Below, one piece after another: positions 1 to 7,440 of a stretch of DNA of 21,320 nt. The stretch comes from a virus: IMG/VR virus record IMGVR_UViG_3300044631_001109, positions 1 through 21,320 of that record; one strand, written 5' to 3'. The position numbers and the translations under genes are program-made. The notes under the pieces are model-generated. The model made no database searches and was not told where the DNA came from. It worked only from the letters and a program-made list of their open reading frames with translations. Numbering within the stretch: the stretch's first letter is position 1; every line of letters begins with the position of its first letter.

Positions 1-18
1 GAATGGTGGCTTGGCTAA
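1..18 (+). CDS. 3' end of an upstream phage gene (partial)
   Basis: Reading frame 1 gives Glu-Trp-Trp-Leu-Gly followed by TAA at 16-18, and the next gene begins with GTG at the very next base. Tight packing like this is the rule in the window, so this is probably the C-terminus of a head-tail connector or tail-completion gene. Only five codons are visible, so the product cannot be identified. Confidence 0.4.
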   Translation, partial: EWWLG

Positions 19-417
19 GTGATTCCAAGCAATGTTAGAGATGGTTTAAAAACTCGCCTACAAACAATAACTGGGCTTAGAGTTTATGATTTAATTCCAG
101 ATACAGTAACGCCACCAGCAGCGATAATTGGGCAACTAGATTTCACCTTCGATTTAAACAATGCGCGAGGTTTAGACCAAGCCAATTGCGATGTCCTGGT
201 GATTGTTCAACGCCTATCAGAAAGAGTTGCTCAAGATAAGTTAGATGCTTTTCTTGCAGGAACAGGTGCTGGCTCAATAAAAACCGCAATTGAAAGTGAT
301 AGAACTTTAGGTGGGGCAGTAAACACACTTAGAGTAATTAGTGCTGAAGGTGGCACTTATGAATCAGGCGGCGCTTTGTTTTTATCTTATAGATACCGCG
401 TAACGCTTTACGGATAA
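19..417 (+). CDS. Putative tail terminator / tail completion protein
   Basis: This 132-residue protein starts at GTG, directly after the stop of the upstream gene. Its size and its place just before the tail-tube genes match tail terminator (minor tail, lambda gpU-like or HK97 gp10-neighbour) proteins, which cap the tail tube and join it to the head. The sequence is mixed alpha/beta, opens with VRDGLKTRLQTITGLRVYD and ends with a beta-rich SYRYRVTLYG stretch, as usual for this group. No catalytic motif is expected or seen. The assignment rests on gene order and overall character rather than a diagnostic motif. A head-tail connector component is the main alternative. Confidence 0.6.
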   Translation: MIPSNVRDGLKTRLQTITGLRVYDLIPDTVTPPAAIIGQLDFTFDLNNARGLDQANCDVLVIVQRLSERVAQDKLDAFLAGTGAGSIKTAIESDRTLGGAVNTLRVISAEGGTYESGGALFLSYRYRVTLYG

Positions 418-426
418 GGAGAAAAA

Positions 427-576
427 ATGTCTTATGTAATTACCTCAGAGGTTGAGGTTTGTAATAAAGAATTGCTTAATGCAGGAGCCAACATCGAGGC
501 ACTAATTGCTGGTAACCACATTAAGGCAACTGGGGGAACAATCAAACCAGTAATACAAGAAGGAGCCGATAAATAA
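427..576 (+). CDS. Small hypothetical protein in the tail module (49 aa)
   Basis: ATG at 427 is preceded by a good ribosome binding site (AAGGAG at 416-421). The 49-codon frame ends at TAA 574-576, whose last A starts the next gene (TAATG). The protein starts MSYVITSEVEVCNKELLNAG and has an Ala/Gly/Ile-rich middle (ANIEALIAG), with no recognisable domain. Between a tail terminator-like gene and the tube genes it is probably a small virion or assembly factor, but the function is unknown. The RBS and the overlapping junction make it a real gene. Confidence 0.7.
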   Translation: MSYVITSEVEVCNKELLNAGANIEALIAGNHIKATGGTIKPVIQEGADK

Positions 577-986
577 TGCCAAGAATAGTATTAACCAATG
601 CGCAGATCACGATAAATGCAGTTGATTTATCTGATCATATCGCAAGCGTAACTTTAAGCACATCCAATGATGTAGTGGACACAACAGGGTTTTCATCAAC
701 TGCGGCAAGAACTCGCGTTGCTGGTTTAGGTGATAATTCTATAACTCTTGAGTTTCATCAAGATTTTGCAACATCAAATGTGGAACAAACAATTTATCCA
801 CTAATTGGAACTAATACAACAGTTGTTGTAAAACCAACTTCATCAGGAGTTGGCCCAACCAACCCTTCCTATTCATGCTCAGCGACAGTTTCAGAATGGC
901 AGCCTCTCTCAGGCGCAGTTGGCGAACTAGCCACCGCATCCGTTACTTGGCCGATCTCTGGAGCAATCACTAAGGCGGTTGCCTAA
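576..986 (+). CDS. Tail tube-like protein, copy 1
   Basis: This 136-residue protein is probably a tail tube (major tail) subunit, which stacks in rings to form the DNA conduit. Support comes from its position before the chaperone and tape measure, its size, its beta-rich alternating pattern, and a close tandem paralogue immediately downstream. The two copies begin with the same nine residues (MPRIVLTNA), share SVTLSTS, DVVDTT and ARTRVAGL blocks, and have the same 29 residues before the last few positions (VSEWQPLSG through SGAITK). It is coupled to its neighbours by TAATG on both sides. The divergent parts (residues 10-16 and about 72-105) are the likely surface loops. One copy could instead be a specialised tail or decoration protein. 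Confidence 0.65.
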   Translation: MPRIVLTNAQITINAVDLSDHIASVTLSTSNDVVDTTGFSSTAARTRVAGLGDNSITLEFHQDFATSNVEQTIYPLIGTNTTVVVKPTSSGVGPTNPSYSCSATVSEWQPLSGAVGELATASVTWPISGAITKAVA

Positions 987-1393
987 TGCCTAGAATAGTA
1001 TTAACTAACGCCTCTGTTGTTTTCGCAAGTCAAGACCTTTCAAGTTATGTAAGTTCAGTAACTTTAAGCACATCACTAGATGTAGTAGATACAACATCTT
1101 TTGGAAATACTGCTAGAACTAGAGTTGCAGGATTAGCCGATAATCAAGTAACAATTGAATTTTTCCAGGATTTTGGTTCTGGACTTCTTGAATCAATTGT
1201 TTATCCAACAATTGGCACCTCTGCTGCAATGGTAATTAAGCCAGTGGCAGGAACTACAACTGCAACTAATCCACAGTACGCATTCAATGCGCTAGTTTCA
1301 GAATGGCAGCCACTTTCAGGTGCCGTCGGAGAACTAGCAACAGCAAGTGTTACCTGGCCAATATCAGGTGCAATAACAAAAACAACCACATAA
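986..1393 (+). CDS. Tail tube-like protein, copy 2
   Basis: This 135-residue paralogue of the preceding gene is roughly 60% identical by eye and has the same start and C-terminal block. Its start overlaps the preceding stop (TAATG at 984-988). The shared C-terminal 29 residues are identical in protein but differ at many third codon positions, so the duplication is not recent and the region is under strong protein-level constraint. It may be a second tube subunit, forming a mixed tube or a distinct ring, or a structural variant expressed at another level. Position and character point to the tail tube fold; the division of labour between the copies is unknown. Confidence 0.65.
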   Translation: MPRIVLTNASVVFASQDLSSYVSSVTLSTSLDVVDTTSFGNTARTRVAGLADNQVTIEFFQDFGSGLLESIVYPTIGTSAAMVIKPVAGTTTATNPQYAFNALVSEWQPLSGAVGELATASVTWPISGAITKTTT

Positions 1394-1412
1394 CTAATAA
1401 GGGGGAAATAAA

Positions 1413-1691
1413 ATGGATGGATTATCACTAAAGATCAAAACTAACGATGGTGTAGATAGCGTATTTTCACTACGCCCACGCACCATCGTTGCTTTTGAGC
1501 AAAAGTTCGGTAAAGGATTAGCAAAATTATTTGCTGAGGATCAGAAAATGGAACATATCTATTTTCTTGCTTGGCAATCATTAAAAGATAATGGGCGAGT
1601 TGTAAAACCTTTCGGCCCAGAATTTTTAGATACGCTTGAATCCGTCGAAATGATTTCAGACCCAAATTCAGAATCCACCGCAACAGCCTAA
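1413..1691 (+). CDS. Tail assembly chaperone, short form (gpG-like)
   Basis: This 92-residue protein lies between the tube and tape-measure genes, where siphoviruses encode the G/GT pair of tail assembly chaperones that keep the tape measure soluble. ATG at 1413 follows a GGGGGAAATAAA ribosome binding site. The protein contains RPRTIVAFEQKFGKGL, a pattern I associate with actinophage gpG analogues, and an acidic Ser-rich end (SDPNSESTATA). Near its 3' end is a complete -1 frameshift signal leading to a 41-codon extension frame that ends at 1813. Calling this a chaperone is well supported by the frameshift arrangement. Confidence 0.85.
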   Translation: MDGLSLKIKTNDGVDSVFSLRPRTIVAFEQKFGKGLAKLFAEDQKMEHIYFLAWQSLKDNGRVVKPFGPEFLDTLESVEMISDPNSESTATA

Positions 1692-1813
1692 CTTTTACAA
1701 TAGCAACACTTGCGGTGGAGTTCGGAATTTCACCTAATGATTTATTAGATGCCCCTGACGGCATCTTAGAAGCAATGCTCGCCTATCTAAAAGAAAAAGC
1801 AAAGGCAAAATAA
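1413..1813 (+). CDS. Tail assembly chaperone, -1 frameshift product (gpGT-like)
   Basis: The predicted long form reads the 1413 frame to the slippery heptamer CCCAAAT (1661-1667), slips back one base and continues in the overlapping frame from TTC at 1667 to TAA at 1811-1813, giving about 133 residues. The extension contains TFTIATLAVEFGISPNDLLD and a Lys-rich end (LKEKAKAK). The overlapping frame is open only from 1640, so the slip must lie between 1640 and 1691, exactly where the heptamer is. The extension has no start codon and ribosome site of its own. In known G/GT systems the long form binds the tape measure and the ratio of forms is critical. Confidence 0.85.
1661..1719 (+). promoter_or_regulatory. 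Programmed -1 ribosomal frameshift signal
   Basis: Slippery heptamer C CCA AAT in the zero frame (1661-1667) allows both tRNAs to re-pair as CCC AAA. After a 6-nt spacer (1668-1673) comes a perfect 10-bp stem: TCCACCGCAA (1674-1683) pairs with TTGCGGTGGA (1710-1719) across a 26-nt loop. Heptamer, spacer and stem match the canonical X XXY YYZ plus downstream structure. The shift joins the two chaperone frames. The zero-frame stop (1689-1691) lies in the loop. Confidence 0.85.
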
Positions 1814-1815
1814 AA

Positions 1816-2370
1816 ATGGCTGATGAAATTATTGTTCTAACTGGTATCAAAGAAACTGTTGATGCGTTAAAACAATTTGATAAGGCAGCAGCGAGAAAAT
1901 TCAATAAAGTAATTAATGATGAATTAACTAGGGCTGAGCGATCAGCAGATAACTTAGTTGTTCAATTTACTAATCCTGTTTATGGAACACCGATGCGCGG
2001 CTGGCGCAAAACCCCAGCCGCTAATCCAAGAACTCGCGGTGGCGCTGGCTGGCCAGCCTGGGATGTTTCCACGATCCAAGCAGGCATAACCAAAAGCAAA
2101 TCGCAAGGTAAAGTTCGCGGTGATTACACCACTAGCGCAGGTGCTTTGATTAATAAGAGCGCGGCTGGTGCAATATTTGAAGTTGCAGGTAGGCGTGGCA
2201 CTGCATCAAAAAATCAATTTGTTAGATATTTAAGCAACTCATTTGGTAAAGCCTCACGCCTTATTTGGGCAGTTGTTGATAAAGATAAAGATGCAATCCA
2301 AAGACGAGTTTCAGCAGCCCTAGAGGATGCTAAAAAAACATTACAAACTAATTTGAATGGTAGGAGTTAA
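1816..2370 (+). CDS. Tail-region protein of unknown function (184 aa)
   Basis: The protein starts two bases after the frameshifted chaperone ends. It is basic and mixed alpha/beta, with an N-terminal helical part (ETVDALKQFDKAAARKFNKV), a Gly/Trp/Pro-rich middle (GTPMRGWRKTP, GGAGWPAWDV) and a C-terminal helix (AIQRRVSAALEDAKKTLQ). The AGAIFEVAGR segment resembles the 'E.aGr' portion of HK97 gp10-type minor structural proteins, but that is a weak similarity by eye. Its position between chaperone and tape measure suggests a minor tail or assembly protein. I do not recognise the family with certainty. Confidence 0.6.
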   Translation: MADEIIVLTGIKETVDALKQFDKAAARKFNKVINDELTRAERSADNLVVQFTNPVYGTPMRGWRKTPAANPRTRGGAGWPAWDVSTIQAGITKSKSQGKVRGDYTTSAGALINKSAAGAIFEVAGRRGTASKNQFVRYLSNSFGKASRLIWAVVDKDKDAIQRRVSAALEDAKKTLQTNLNGRS

Positions 2371-2371
2371 A

Positions 2372-4477
2372 GTGGCAACTGGCGCAATTATTGCTCGGAT
2401 TATCACCCAATATTCCGCTAAAGGTTCTAAGCAGGCTCAAAAAGATATAACAACTCTTGGCAAGCAATTTGATAAATTTGCTAAAAGAAGTGTTAAAGCA
2501 TTTGGAGTTGCTGCTGCCGCTTCTGCTGCTTTTGCAACTAAGGTTGGCGTTGATGCAGTTCGTGCTGCTATGGATGACCAAAAGAGCCAAGCGTTACTTG
2601 CTTCTACTTTAAGAAATACTGTTGGCGCAACAGATGCTGCTATTGCTAGTACTGAGCAATACATAACTTTGCTACAAAAAGAAGTTAATGTTGCCGATGA
2701 CCAGTTGAGGCCTGCGCTGGCTACCCTTGCTCGCGCCACTGGTGATGTTACCTCTGCTCAGCAATTACTTGGCACTGCTCTTAATATTAGCGCTGGAACA
2801 GGTAAAGATTTACAAACTGTTTCCTTAGCATTGAGTAAGGCAGTAAATGGGAACCTAGGCGCATTAACTCGCCTTGGTATTCCATTAGATGCTAATACAA
2901 TTAAAACAAAAGATTTTAATAAGGCTCTTGGCGTTTTAAATGATACTTTTAAAGATCAGGCTGATGTTCGTGCAAAAACTTTAGAGTTTAGATTAATAGG
3001 TTTAGGTATTGCCTATGGCGAAATTTTAGAAACTTTAGGTTATGCACTACTTCCTGTAATTGAACAATTTGCTAATGTAATCTCAACTAAAGTTTTGCCT
3101 CAATTAGAGGCTTGGATCAATGCTAATAAGGATAGGCTTGCTGCTGGATTAGAAACAATCTTAACTCAAGTTCCTATTTTAATTGAAAATGTAACTAATT
3201 TATTTGCTGCTATTAGTCGCAATATTGGAACTATTAAAGTTTTAGGTGCATTATTAGTTAGCACTTTTGCTGCTGCTAAAGTTTATGCTGGTATTGTTGC
3301 TATTACAGGTGCTATAAACATTCTAACTGCGGCTTTTGGCAGGCAGGCAGCAGCAGCCACCGCAGCAGGAACAGCCACCGCTTTCGCAACAGGCGGTGCC
3401 TCAGCACTAGCCGCAGCAGGAGCATTAGCAGTATTTACAACTGCCGCTTTGATTTCATATAAGCAATTAACTAAGAATAATAAAGTTCTTGATACAACAA
3501 AGAAAACAACAACTGAGATAGCAAAGAGTTCTGCTAAAACAACAGTTGCTACTGGCAGAACTTTAGGCAATACTGTAAAACTAACTGCTGAGCAAAAGAA
3601 ACAACTTGCAAGCCAAGAAGCCTTGAATAAATTAAAATCAATGGGTGTTGTTCCTACATCTGAAATTGATCCTATTCAACTTGAGGCAGTTAGATTAAAC
3701 CTTCTTAAAGAACAAAATCTTAAACAAAGAGAAATGTATGATCGCCTGCTTGCTAATTATGAAGCAACTGAAAGACTTGGAATCGCCTCTCAGCGCTATG
3801 CTGATATTTTAACTGTTATCGCAGATAATAAAGTAACTAGTTATGAAGTAGAAACTCTTGCTAAAAAATGGGGAATAACAACTACTGAAGTTCTAAAGTA
3901 TGTTGGAAATGTTTTAAATGTTCCTGAAATAGATGGTTGGGATTTTGAAGGATTACTTGCGGCTAAAGGTTGGGAAGCAGCGCTTGAAGCATTAAATAAG
4001 TATCTAAAAGCGTTAGCAGCAAAAACAGCAGTTACACTTCCTGAAGTAGAACTTCCTATAAAGCCAATAATTAAAGAGATGGAACGACAATTCGAGCCAG
4101 TAAAACCTGCTGATAAAAATATTGGCGGATACAGTGGTATTCCACCTTTGAAAATACCTCAGAAAAATGTAGGCGGATACAGTGGTATCCCACCTCTACC
4201 TAGACCTGCTGCTAAAAATATCGGTGGGTATAGCGGCATTCCAACTTTTATGGCAGAAGGCGGAATTGTAACTAAGGCAACCTCTGCAATAATTGGTGAG
4301 GCTGGCCCTGAAGCAGTTATTCCATTAAACAAAATGAGTGGAATGGGAACTACTGTAAACATCACTGTAAACGGCAGTGTAACCTCAGCCTCTGATCTAA
4401 CTGAGTATGTTAGAAATGGAATTTTGGCAGGTCAAACTTCAGGTAGAGTAATCACAAATAGTGTAGTGAATTTGTAA
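2372..4477 (+). CDS. Tape measure protein
   Basis: At 701 residues this is the largest complete gene here. It is helix-rich with hydrophobic Ala/Val/Ile segments (about residues 285-365), as expected for the protein that sets tail length and fills the tail lumen. The C-terminal part carries the tape-measure signature AEGGIVTKATSAIIGEAGPE followed by AVIPLN. Shortly before it lie three copies of KN(I/V)GGYSGIP. I place the start at GTG 2372, because AGGAG (2362-2366) lies five bases upstream. An in-frame ATG at 2357 would lie before that site and inside the preceding gene. At the common 1.5 angstrom per residue rule the tail would be about 105 nm (inference). The 3' end overlaps the next gene by TAATG. 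Confidence 0.93.
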   Translation: MATGAIIARIITQYSAKGSKQAQKDITTLGKQFDKFAKRSVKAFGVAAAASAAFATKVGVDAVRAAMDDQKSQALLASTLRNTVGATDAAIASTEQYITLLQKEVNVADDQLRPALATLARATGDVTSAQQLLGTALNISAGTGKDLQTVSLALSKAVNGNLGALTRLGIPLDANTIKTKDFNKALGVLNDTFKDQADVRAKTLEFRLIGLGIAYGEILETLGYALLPVIEQFANVISTKVLPQLEAWINANKDRLAAGLETILTQVPILIENVTNLFAAISRNIGTIKVLGALLVSTFAAAKVYAGIVAITGAINILTAAFGRQAAAATAAGTATAFATGGASALAAAGALAVFTTAALISYKQLTKNNKVLDTTKKTTTEIAKSSAKTTVATGRTLGNTVKLTAEQKKQLASQEALNKLKSMGVVPTSEIDPIQLEAVRLNLLKEQNLKQREMYDRLLANYEATERLGIASQRYADILTVIADNKVTSYEVETLAKKWGITTTEVLKYVGNVLNVPEIDGWDFEGLLAAKGWEAALEALNKYLKALAAKTAVTLPEVELPIKPIIKEMERQFEPVKPADKNIGGYSGIPPLKIPQKNVGGYSGIPPLPRPAAKNIGGYSGIPTFMAEGGIVTKATSAIIGEAGPEAVIPLNKMSGMGTTVNITVNGSVTSASDLTEYVRNGILAGQTSGRVITNSVVNL
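4115..4243 (+). repeat. Three in-frame repeats in the tape measure gene
   Basis: Thirty-base units at 4115-4144, 4163-4192 and 4214-4243 encode KNIGGYSGIP, KNVGGYSGIP and KNIGGYSGIP, separated by Pro/Lys-rich linkers. Spacing is 48 and 51 bases. Units 1 and 2 share most bases, while unit 3 has several synonymous changes (GGT GGG TAT AGC). They form an extended Gly/Pro-rich linker ahead of the conserved C-terminal segment. Confidence 0.85.
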
Positions 4478-5742
4478 TGCCAGGTTTACCAGTTGTAGGT
4501 GTTTCGATTGACTTCGCCAACGGCCCAGCCTTCGGTAACCCTCTTATTTTGGGAGATATTTCTACTCCACTTGGAACAGGTATCTTGGCAGATGCGCCAG
4601 GCGATGTCGTAGATGTTTCAGATATTGCTTTGCAAATTAGTATTCGCAGAGGTAGAAACCGAATCCTTAATAAATTTGAGGCTGGAGTTGCAACAGTAGT
4701 TTTAGCCGATGATAATGGCGATTGGTCAGCCGAGAACACATCCTCGCCCTACTATGGCAAATTGCTACCACTTCGCAAAATTCGTATCTATGCAGATTAT
4801 GATGATGGTGGCGGAATTGATCGCTATTATCTTTATTCAGGCTATATTATTTCTTACAATAGCACCTATGGAGTAGGCATAGAGGATACCTCTAAAATTA
4901 CTTTACAATGCGTTGATGGTTTTAGATTATTAAATTCAAATTTAATTGATACAGTTGCAGGAGCAGGTTCACCGCAATTAAGTGGAGCAAGAATGAATGC
5001 TTTACTAGATGTTGTAAGTTGGCCTTCATCTCAAAGAGATATAGATGCTGGCGATAGCACATTACAGGCAGACCCAGGAACGGCTAATAGAGATTTATTA
5101 ACTGCAATTCAATTAGTAGAATCCTCAGAGTTTGGTGGCTTCTTTATTGATGCTGAAGGTAACGCTACCTTTTTATCAAGAGATACTGTTAGTAAAAAAG
5201 CCGATGAAACCCCAACTGTTTTTGCAGATGATGGTTCAGGTATTACCTATAACCAGATTGAATTTGCCAATGATGACACCTTGCTAGTAAATGATGTAAC
5301 TGTTACTCGCCTAAATGGTACTAGCCAAAATGTTTTTGATCAAACCTCGATAGATACTTACTTCCTTCACTCAGGCAAGCGAGATGGAATCTTGGTTCAA
5401 ACTGATGCTGAGGCACTAGATCAGGCTCAAACCCTGCTAGTAGCCCGAAAAGATACTACTGATCGCATAGATTCAATGACTATAAATCTTGATGATGCGG
5501 CTGCTACCTCTAAAATTGTTGCTGGACTAAAACTAGAAATCTTTGATTTAGTCAATGTAACAAAAACAGTTCCTGGGGGTTCTACAATCACCAAAGAACT
5601 ATTCGTTCAAGGCGTTCAACACGATATAACCAATAACATATTCACCACAAAGATACTAACTTCAGAACCACTAATCCAGGCATTTATCCTTGACAGCACC
5701 ACCTCACAGGGTAAACTTGGTTCAGGTATTCTAAGTTATTAA
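4477..5742 (+). CDS. Minor tail protein (distal tail / baseplate component)
   Basis: This 421-residue protein lies directly downstream of the tape measure, coupled by TAATG. In siphoviruses this slot encodes distal tail or hub proteins. An N-terminal block around residues 48-125 reads ISIRRGRNRILNKFEAGVA, then D..GDWSAENTSSPYYGKLLP and LRKIRIYADY. This arrangement is typical of actinophage minor tail proteins that begin with a beta-sandwich tube-like domain. The middle has VDGFRLLNS and a long alpha/beta part (DPGTANRDLLTAIQLVESSE, then FGGFFIDAEG). The C-terminus is beta-rich. It probably forms part of the tail tip that holds the fibres. The exact hub or Dit role cannot be decided from sequence alone. 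Confidence 0.75.
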   Translation: MPGLPVVGVSIDFANGPAFGNPLILGDISTPLGTGILADAPGDVVDVSDIALQISIRRGRNRILNKFEAGVATVVLADDNGDWSAENTSSPYYGKLLPLRKIRIYADYDDGGGIDRYYLYSGYIISYNSTYGVGIEDTSKITLQCVDGFRLLNSNLIDTVAGAGSPQLSGARMNALLDVVSWPSSQRDIDAGDSTLQADPGTANRDLLTAIQLVESSEFGGFFIDAEGNATFLSRDTVSKKADETPTVFADDGSGITYNQIEFANDDTLLVNDVTVTRLNGTSQNVFDQTSIDTYFLHSGKRDGILVQTDAEALDQAQTLLVARKDTTDRIDSMTINLDDAAATSKIVAGLKLEIFDLVNVTKTVPGGSTITKELFVQGVQHDITNNIFTTKILTSEPLIQAFILDSTTSQGKLGSGILSY

Positions 5743-5755
5743 TTAAGGAGCAATA

Positions 5756-6373
5756 ATGGCAGCAGGATTAGGTTTTAAAACTTTTAATACTGGAGATGTT
5801 TTAACAGCCAGTGATGTAAATGGCTATTTAATGCAAGGAATTTTAGTTTTTGCAAGTGAAGCCGCAAGAAATTCCGCAATTACCTCACCGCAAGAGGGGC
5901 AATTTGCTTACACCAAAGATAATAATAGTTTGTGGTATTACACAGGCTCAGCCTGGGTTGCATCAGGTGCAACAGGTGATATTGAAGGTGTAACTGCTGG
6001 AGCAGGTTTATCAGGTGGCGGAACCTCTGGAACTGTTACTCTAAATATTAATACTCCTTATGTTACTAAAACTGATAATTACACAATTGCTAGCGGCGAT
6101 GAGGGTAAATTATTCTCAATGAATGCTGCTACTACTAAATCATTCTCAATTCCAACTGATGCAACTTTTGATTTTGCAATAGGAACAACTATAAATTTTG
6201 TGTGGGTAACTGGTGCAGGTCAGCCTGATATTAAAGCAGTTACACCAGGAACAACTACAATTATTTCAACAGGTGCTTCCGCAGTTGCTCCTAAATTAAG
6301 AGTAGCGAACTCAGCCGCAACTTGCCTTAAACTAGCAGCAAATTCTTGGTTAGTAGTGGGCGATATTGCCTAA
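5756..6373 (+). CDS. Tail fibre-like / minor tail protein
   Basis: The start at 5756 has AAGGAG seven to twelve bases upstream. The 205-residue protein opens with GLGFKTFNTGDVLTASDVNG followed by YLMQGILVF, a start seen in many phage fibre or tail-tip proteins. It continues with SPQEGQFAYTKDNNSLWYYT and GSAWV, a beta motif recurring in tail fibres. A Gly-rich linker (TAGAGLSGGGTSGTVTLN) precedes a beta-rich C-terminal domain (about residues 105-205). It ends with TAATG into the next gene. It probably assembles as a trimeric fibre or collar on the tail tip; receptor binding is possible but not shown. Confidence 0.65.
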   Translation: MAAGLGFKTFNTGDVLTASDVNGYLMQGILVFASEAARNSAITSPQEGQFAYTKDNNSLWYYTGSAWVASGATGDIEGVTAGAGLSGGGTSGTVTLNINTPYVTKTDNYTIASGDEGKLFSMNAATTKSFSIPTDATFDFAIGTTINFVWVTGAGQPDIKAVTPGTTTIISTGASAVAPKLRVANSAATCLKLAANSWLVVGDIA

Positions 6374-6933
6374 TGCCAATACTTGGAATTTTTGCATCAT
6401 CCAGATTAACAGCCCCCGCAACCGCTTATGAGTCTATTGCTACTACAACTGTTGGCTCAGGTGGAACTTCAAATATAATATTTAGTTCAATACCTTCTAC
6501 CTATACACATTTACAAATTAGAGGTATTGCTAGATGTACTGCTAGTACTAGCGACATTGATCTTTATATGCAATTTAATAGCGATACTGGAAATAACTAT
6601 AATTGGCATTTCGTTTACGGTGATGGTGGTTCTGCTGCCACTTCCAGTGGAGTGCCAGCCGATTACATAGATACACTTAGAACTACTGGTGCTTCAAGTA
6701 CTGCCAATCGTTTTGGTGCAGGTGTTATAGATATTTTAGATTATACAAATACCAATAAATTTACAACTGCAAGAATTTTAACTGGTCAAGATCAAAACGG
6801 TAGCGGCTTAGTTATTTTTACAAGCGGTGCTTGGCGCAATACAGCCGCAATTACTTCTATAAAATTTTATTACCCTACTGGCAGTATTGCTGAAAATTCG
6901 CAACTTGCCCTATACGGAATTAAAGGTGCTTAA
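6373..6933 (+). CDS. Tail tip / fibre paralogue 1
   Basis: I choose ATG 6373, which overlaps the previous stop (TAATG), giving 186 residues. An upstream in-frame start at 6346 would lie inside the preceding gene. After a short N-terminal extension (MPILGIFASSRLTAPATA) the domain runs YESIATTTVGSGGTSNIIFS, then SIPSTYTHLQIRG, MQFNSDTGNNYNWHFVYGDG, and ends WRNTAAITSIKFY with LYGIKGA. The same framework recurs in the next two genes. The beta-rich, Ser/Thr-rich composition suggests a jelly-roll-like tail-tip domain. A receptor-binding or glycan-binding role is inferred from position and from its multiplication. Confidence 0.65.
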   Translation: MPILGIFASSRLTAPATAYESIATTTVGSGGTSNIIFSSIPSTYTHLQIRGIARCTASTSDIDLYMQFNSDTGNNYNWHFVYGDGGSAATSSGVPADYIDTLRTTGASSTANRFGAGVIDILDYTNTNKFTTARILTGQDQNGSGLVIFTSGAWRNTAAITSIKFYYPTGSIAENSQLALYGIKGA

Positions 6934-7440
6934 ATGACAGCAACTTATGAAAAGATAGCGACAACTACTTTAGGTAGTGCTCAGGCGACAGTTTCTTTTA
7001 GCACAATTAGTGGTAGTTATACCGATTTGGTTTTAATTTCCAATGTAGATATAACTGCAGCAGGTGCATCTATAAATATAAGATTTAATTCTGACACAGG
7101 TAGCAATTATTCTTATACTACTATGTATGGTAATGGTACAAGCGCATTATCTACTAGGGGTTCTAATGTAACTTCATCTTATATTGCAGGTTTTGTTGCA
7201 CCTAATACGGCATTAGAAACAGTTGTAATTACTAACATACAAAACTATTCAAACACTACTACTAATAAAACTTTTCTTAGTCGTGCCAATAGAGCCAGCG
7301 CCAATAACTCACCAGGCGCAGAAGCGTTGGTAGGTTTATGGCGCAACACTGCTGCTATAACTTCTATTACTTTAGCGGCTGATTCTGGAAATATTGATAC
7401 AGGCTCAACCTTTACACTTTACGGAATTAAGGCGGAATAA
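6934..7440 (+). CDS. Tail tip / fibre paralogue 2
   Basis: This 168-residue protein follows immediately after the previous stop. It repeats the family framework: YEKIATTTLGSAQATVSFST, SGSYTDLVLIS, IRFNSDTGSNYSYTTMYGNG, WRNTAAITSITL and a final TLYGIKAE. The middle (about residues 65-125) differs from both neighbours, while the ends are conserved, as expected when the variable part contacts receptors. It lacks the N-terminal extension of paralogue 1. It is coupled to the next gene by TAATG (7438-7442). The function is inferred from context. Confidence 0.62.
   Translation: MTATYEKIATTTLGSAQATVSFSTISGSYTDLVLISNVDITAAGASINIRFNSDTGSNYSYTTMYGNGTSALSTRGSNVTSSYIAGFVAPNTALETVVITNIQNYSNTTTNKTFLSRANRASANNSPGAEALVGLWRNTAAITSITLAADSGNIDTGSTFTLYGIKAE

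Noticed and set aside
143-328. Leftward open frame of 61 codons opposite the tail terminator gene
   Set aside because: It lies wholly within a well-supported rightward gene, has no ribosome site and encodes a Leu/His-rich sequence typical of antisense frames.
2437-3570. Leftward frames opposite the tape measure gene (2437-2739, 3283-3570)
   Set aside because: They are Ala/Val-rich mirror frames of an Ala-rich helical gene, with no ribosome sites or domains.
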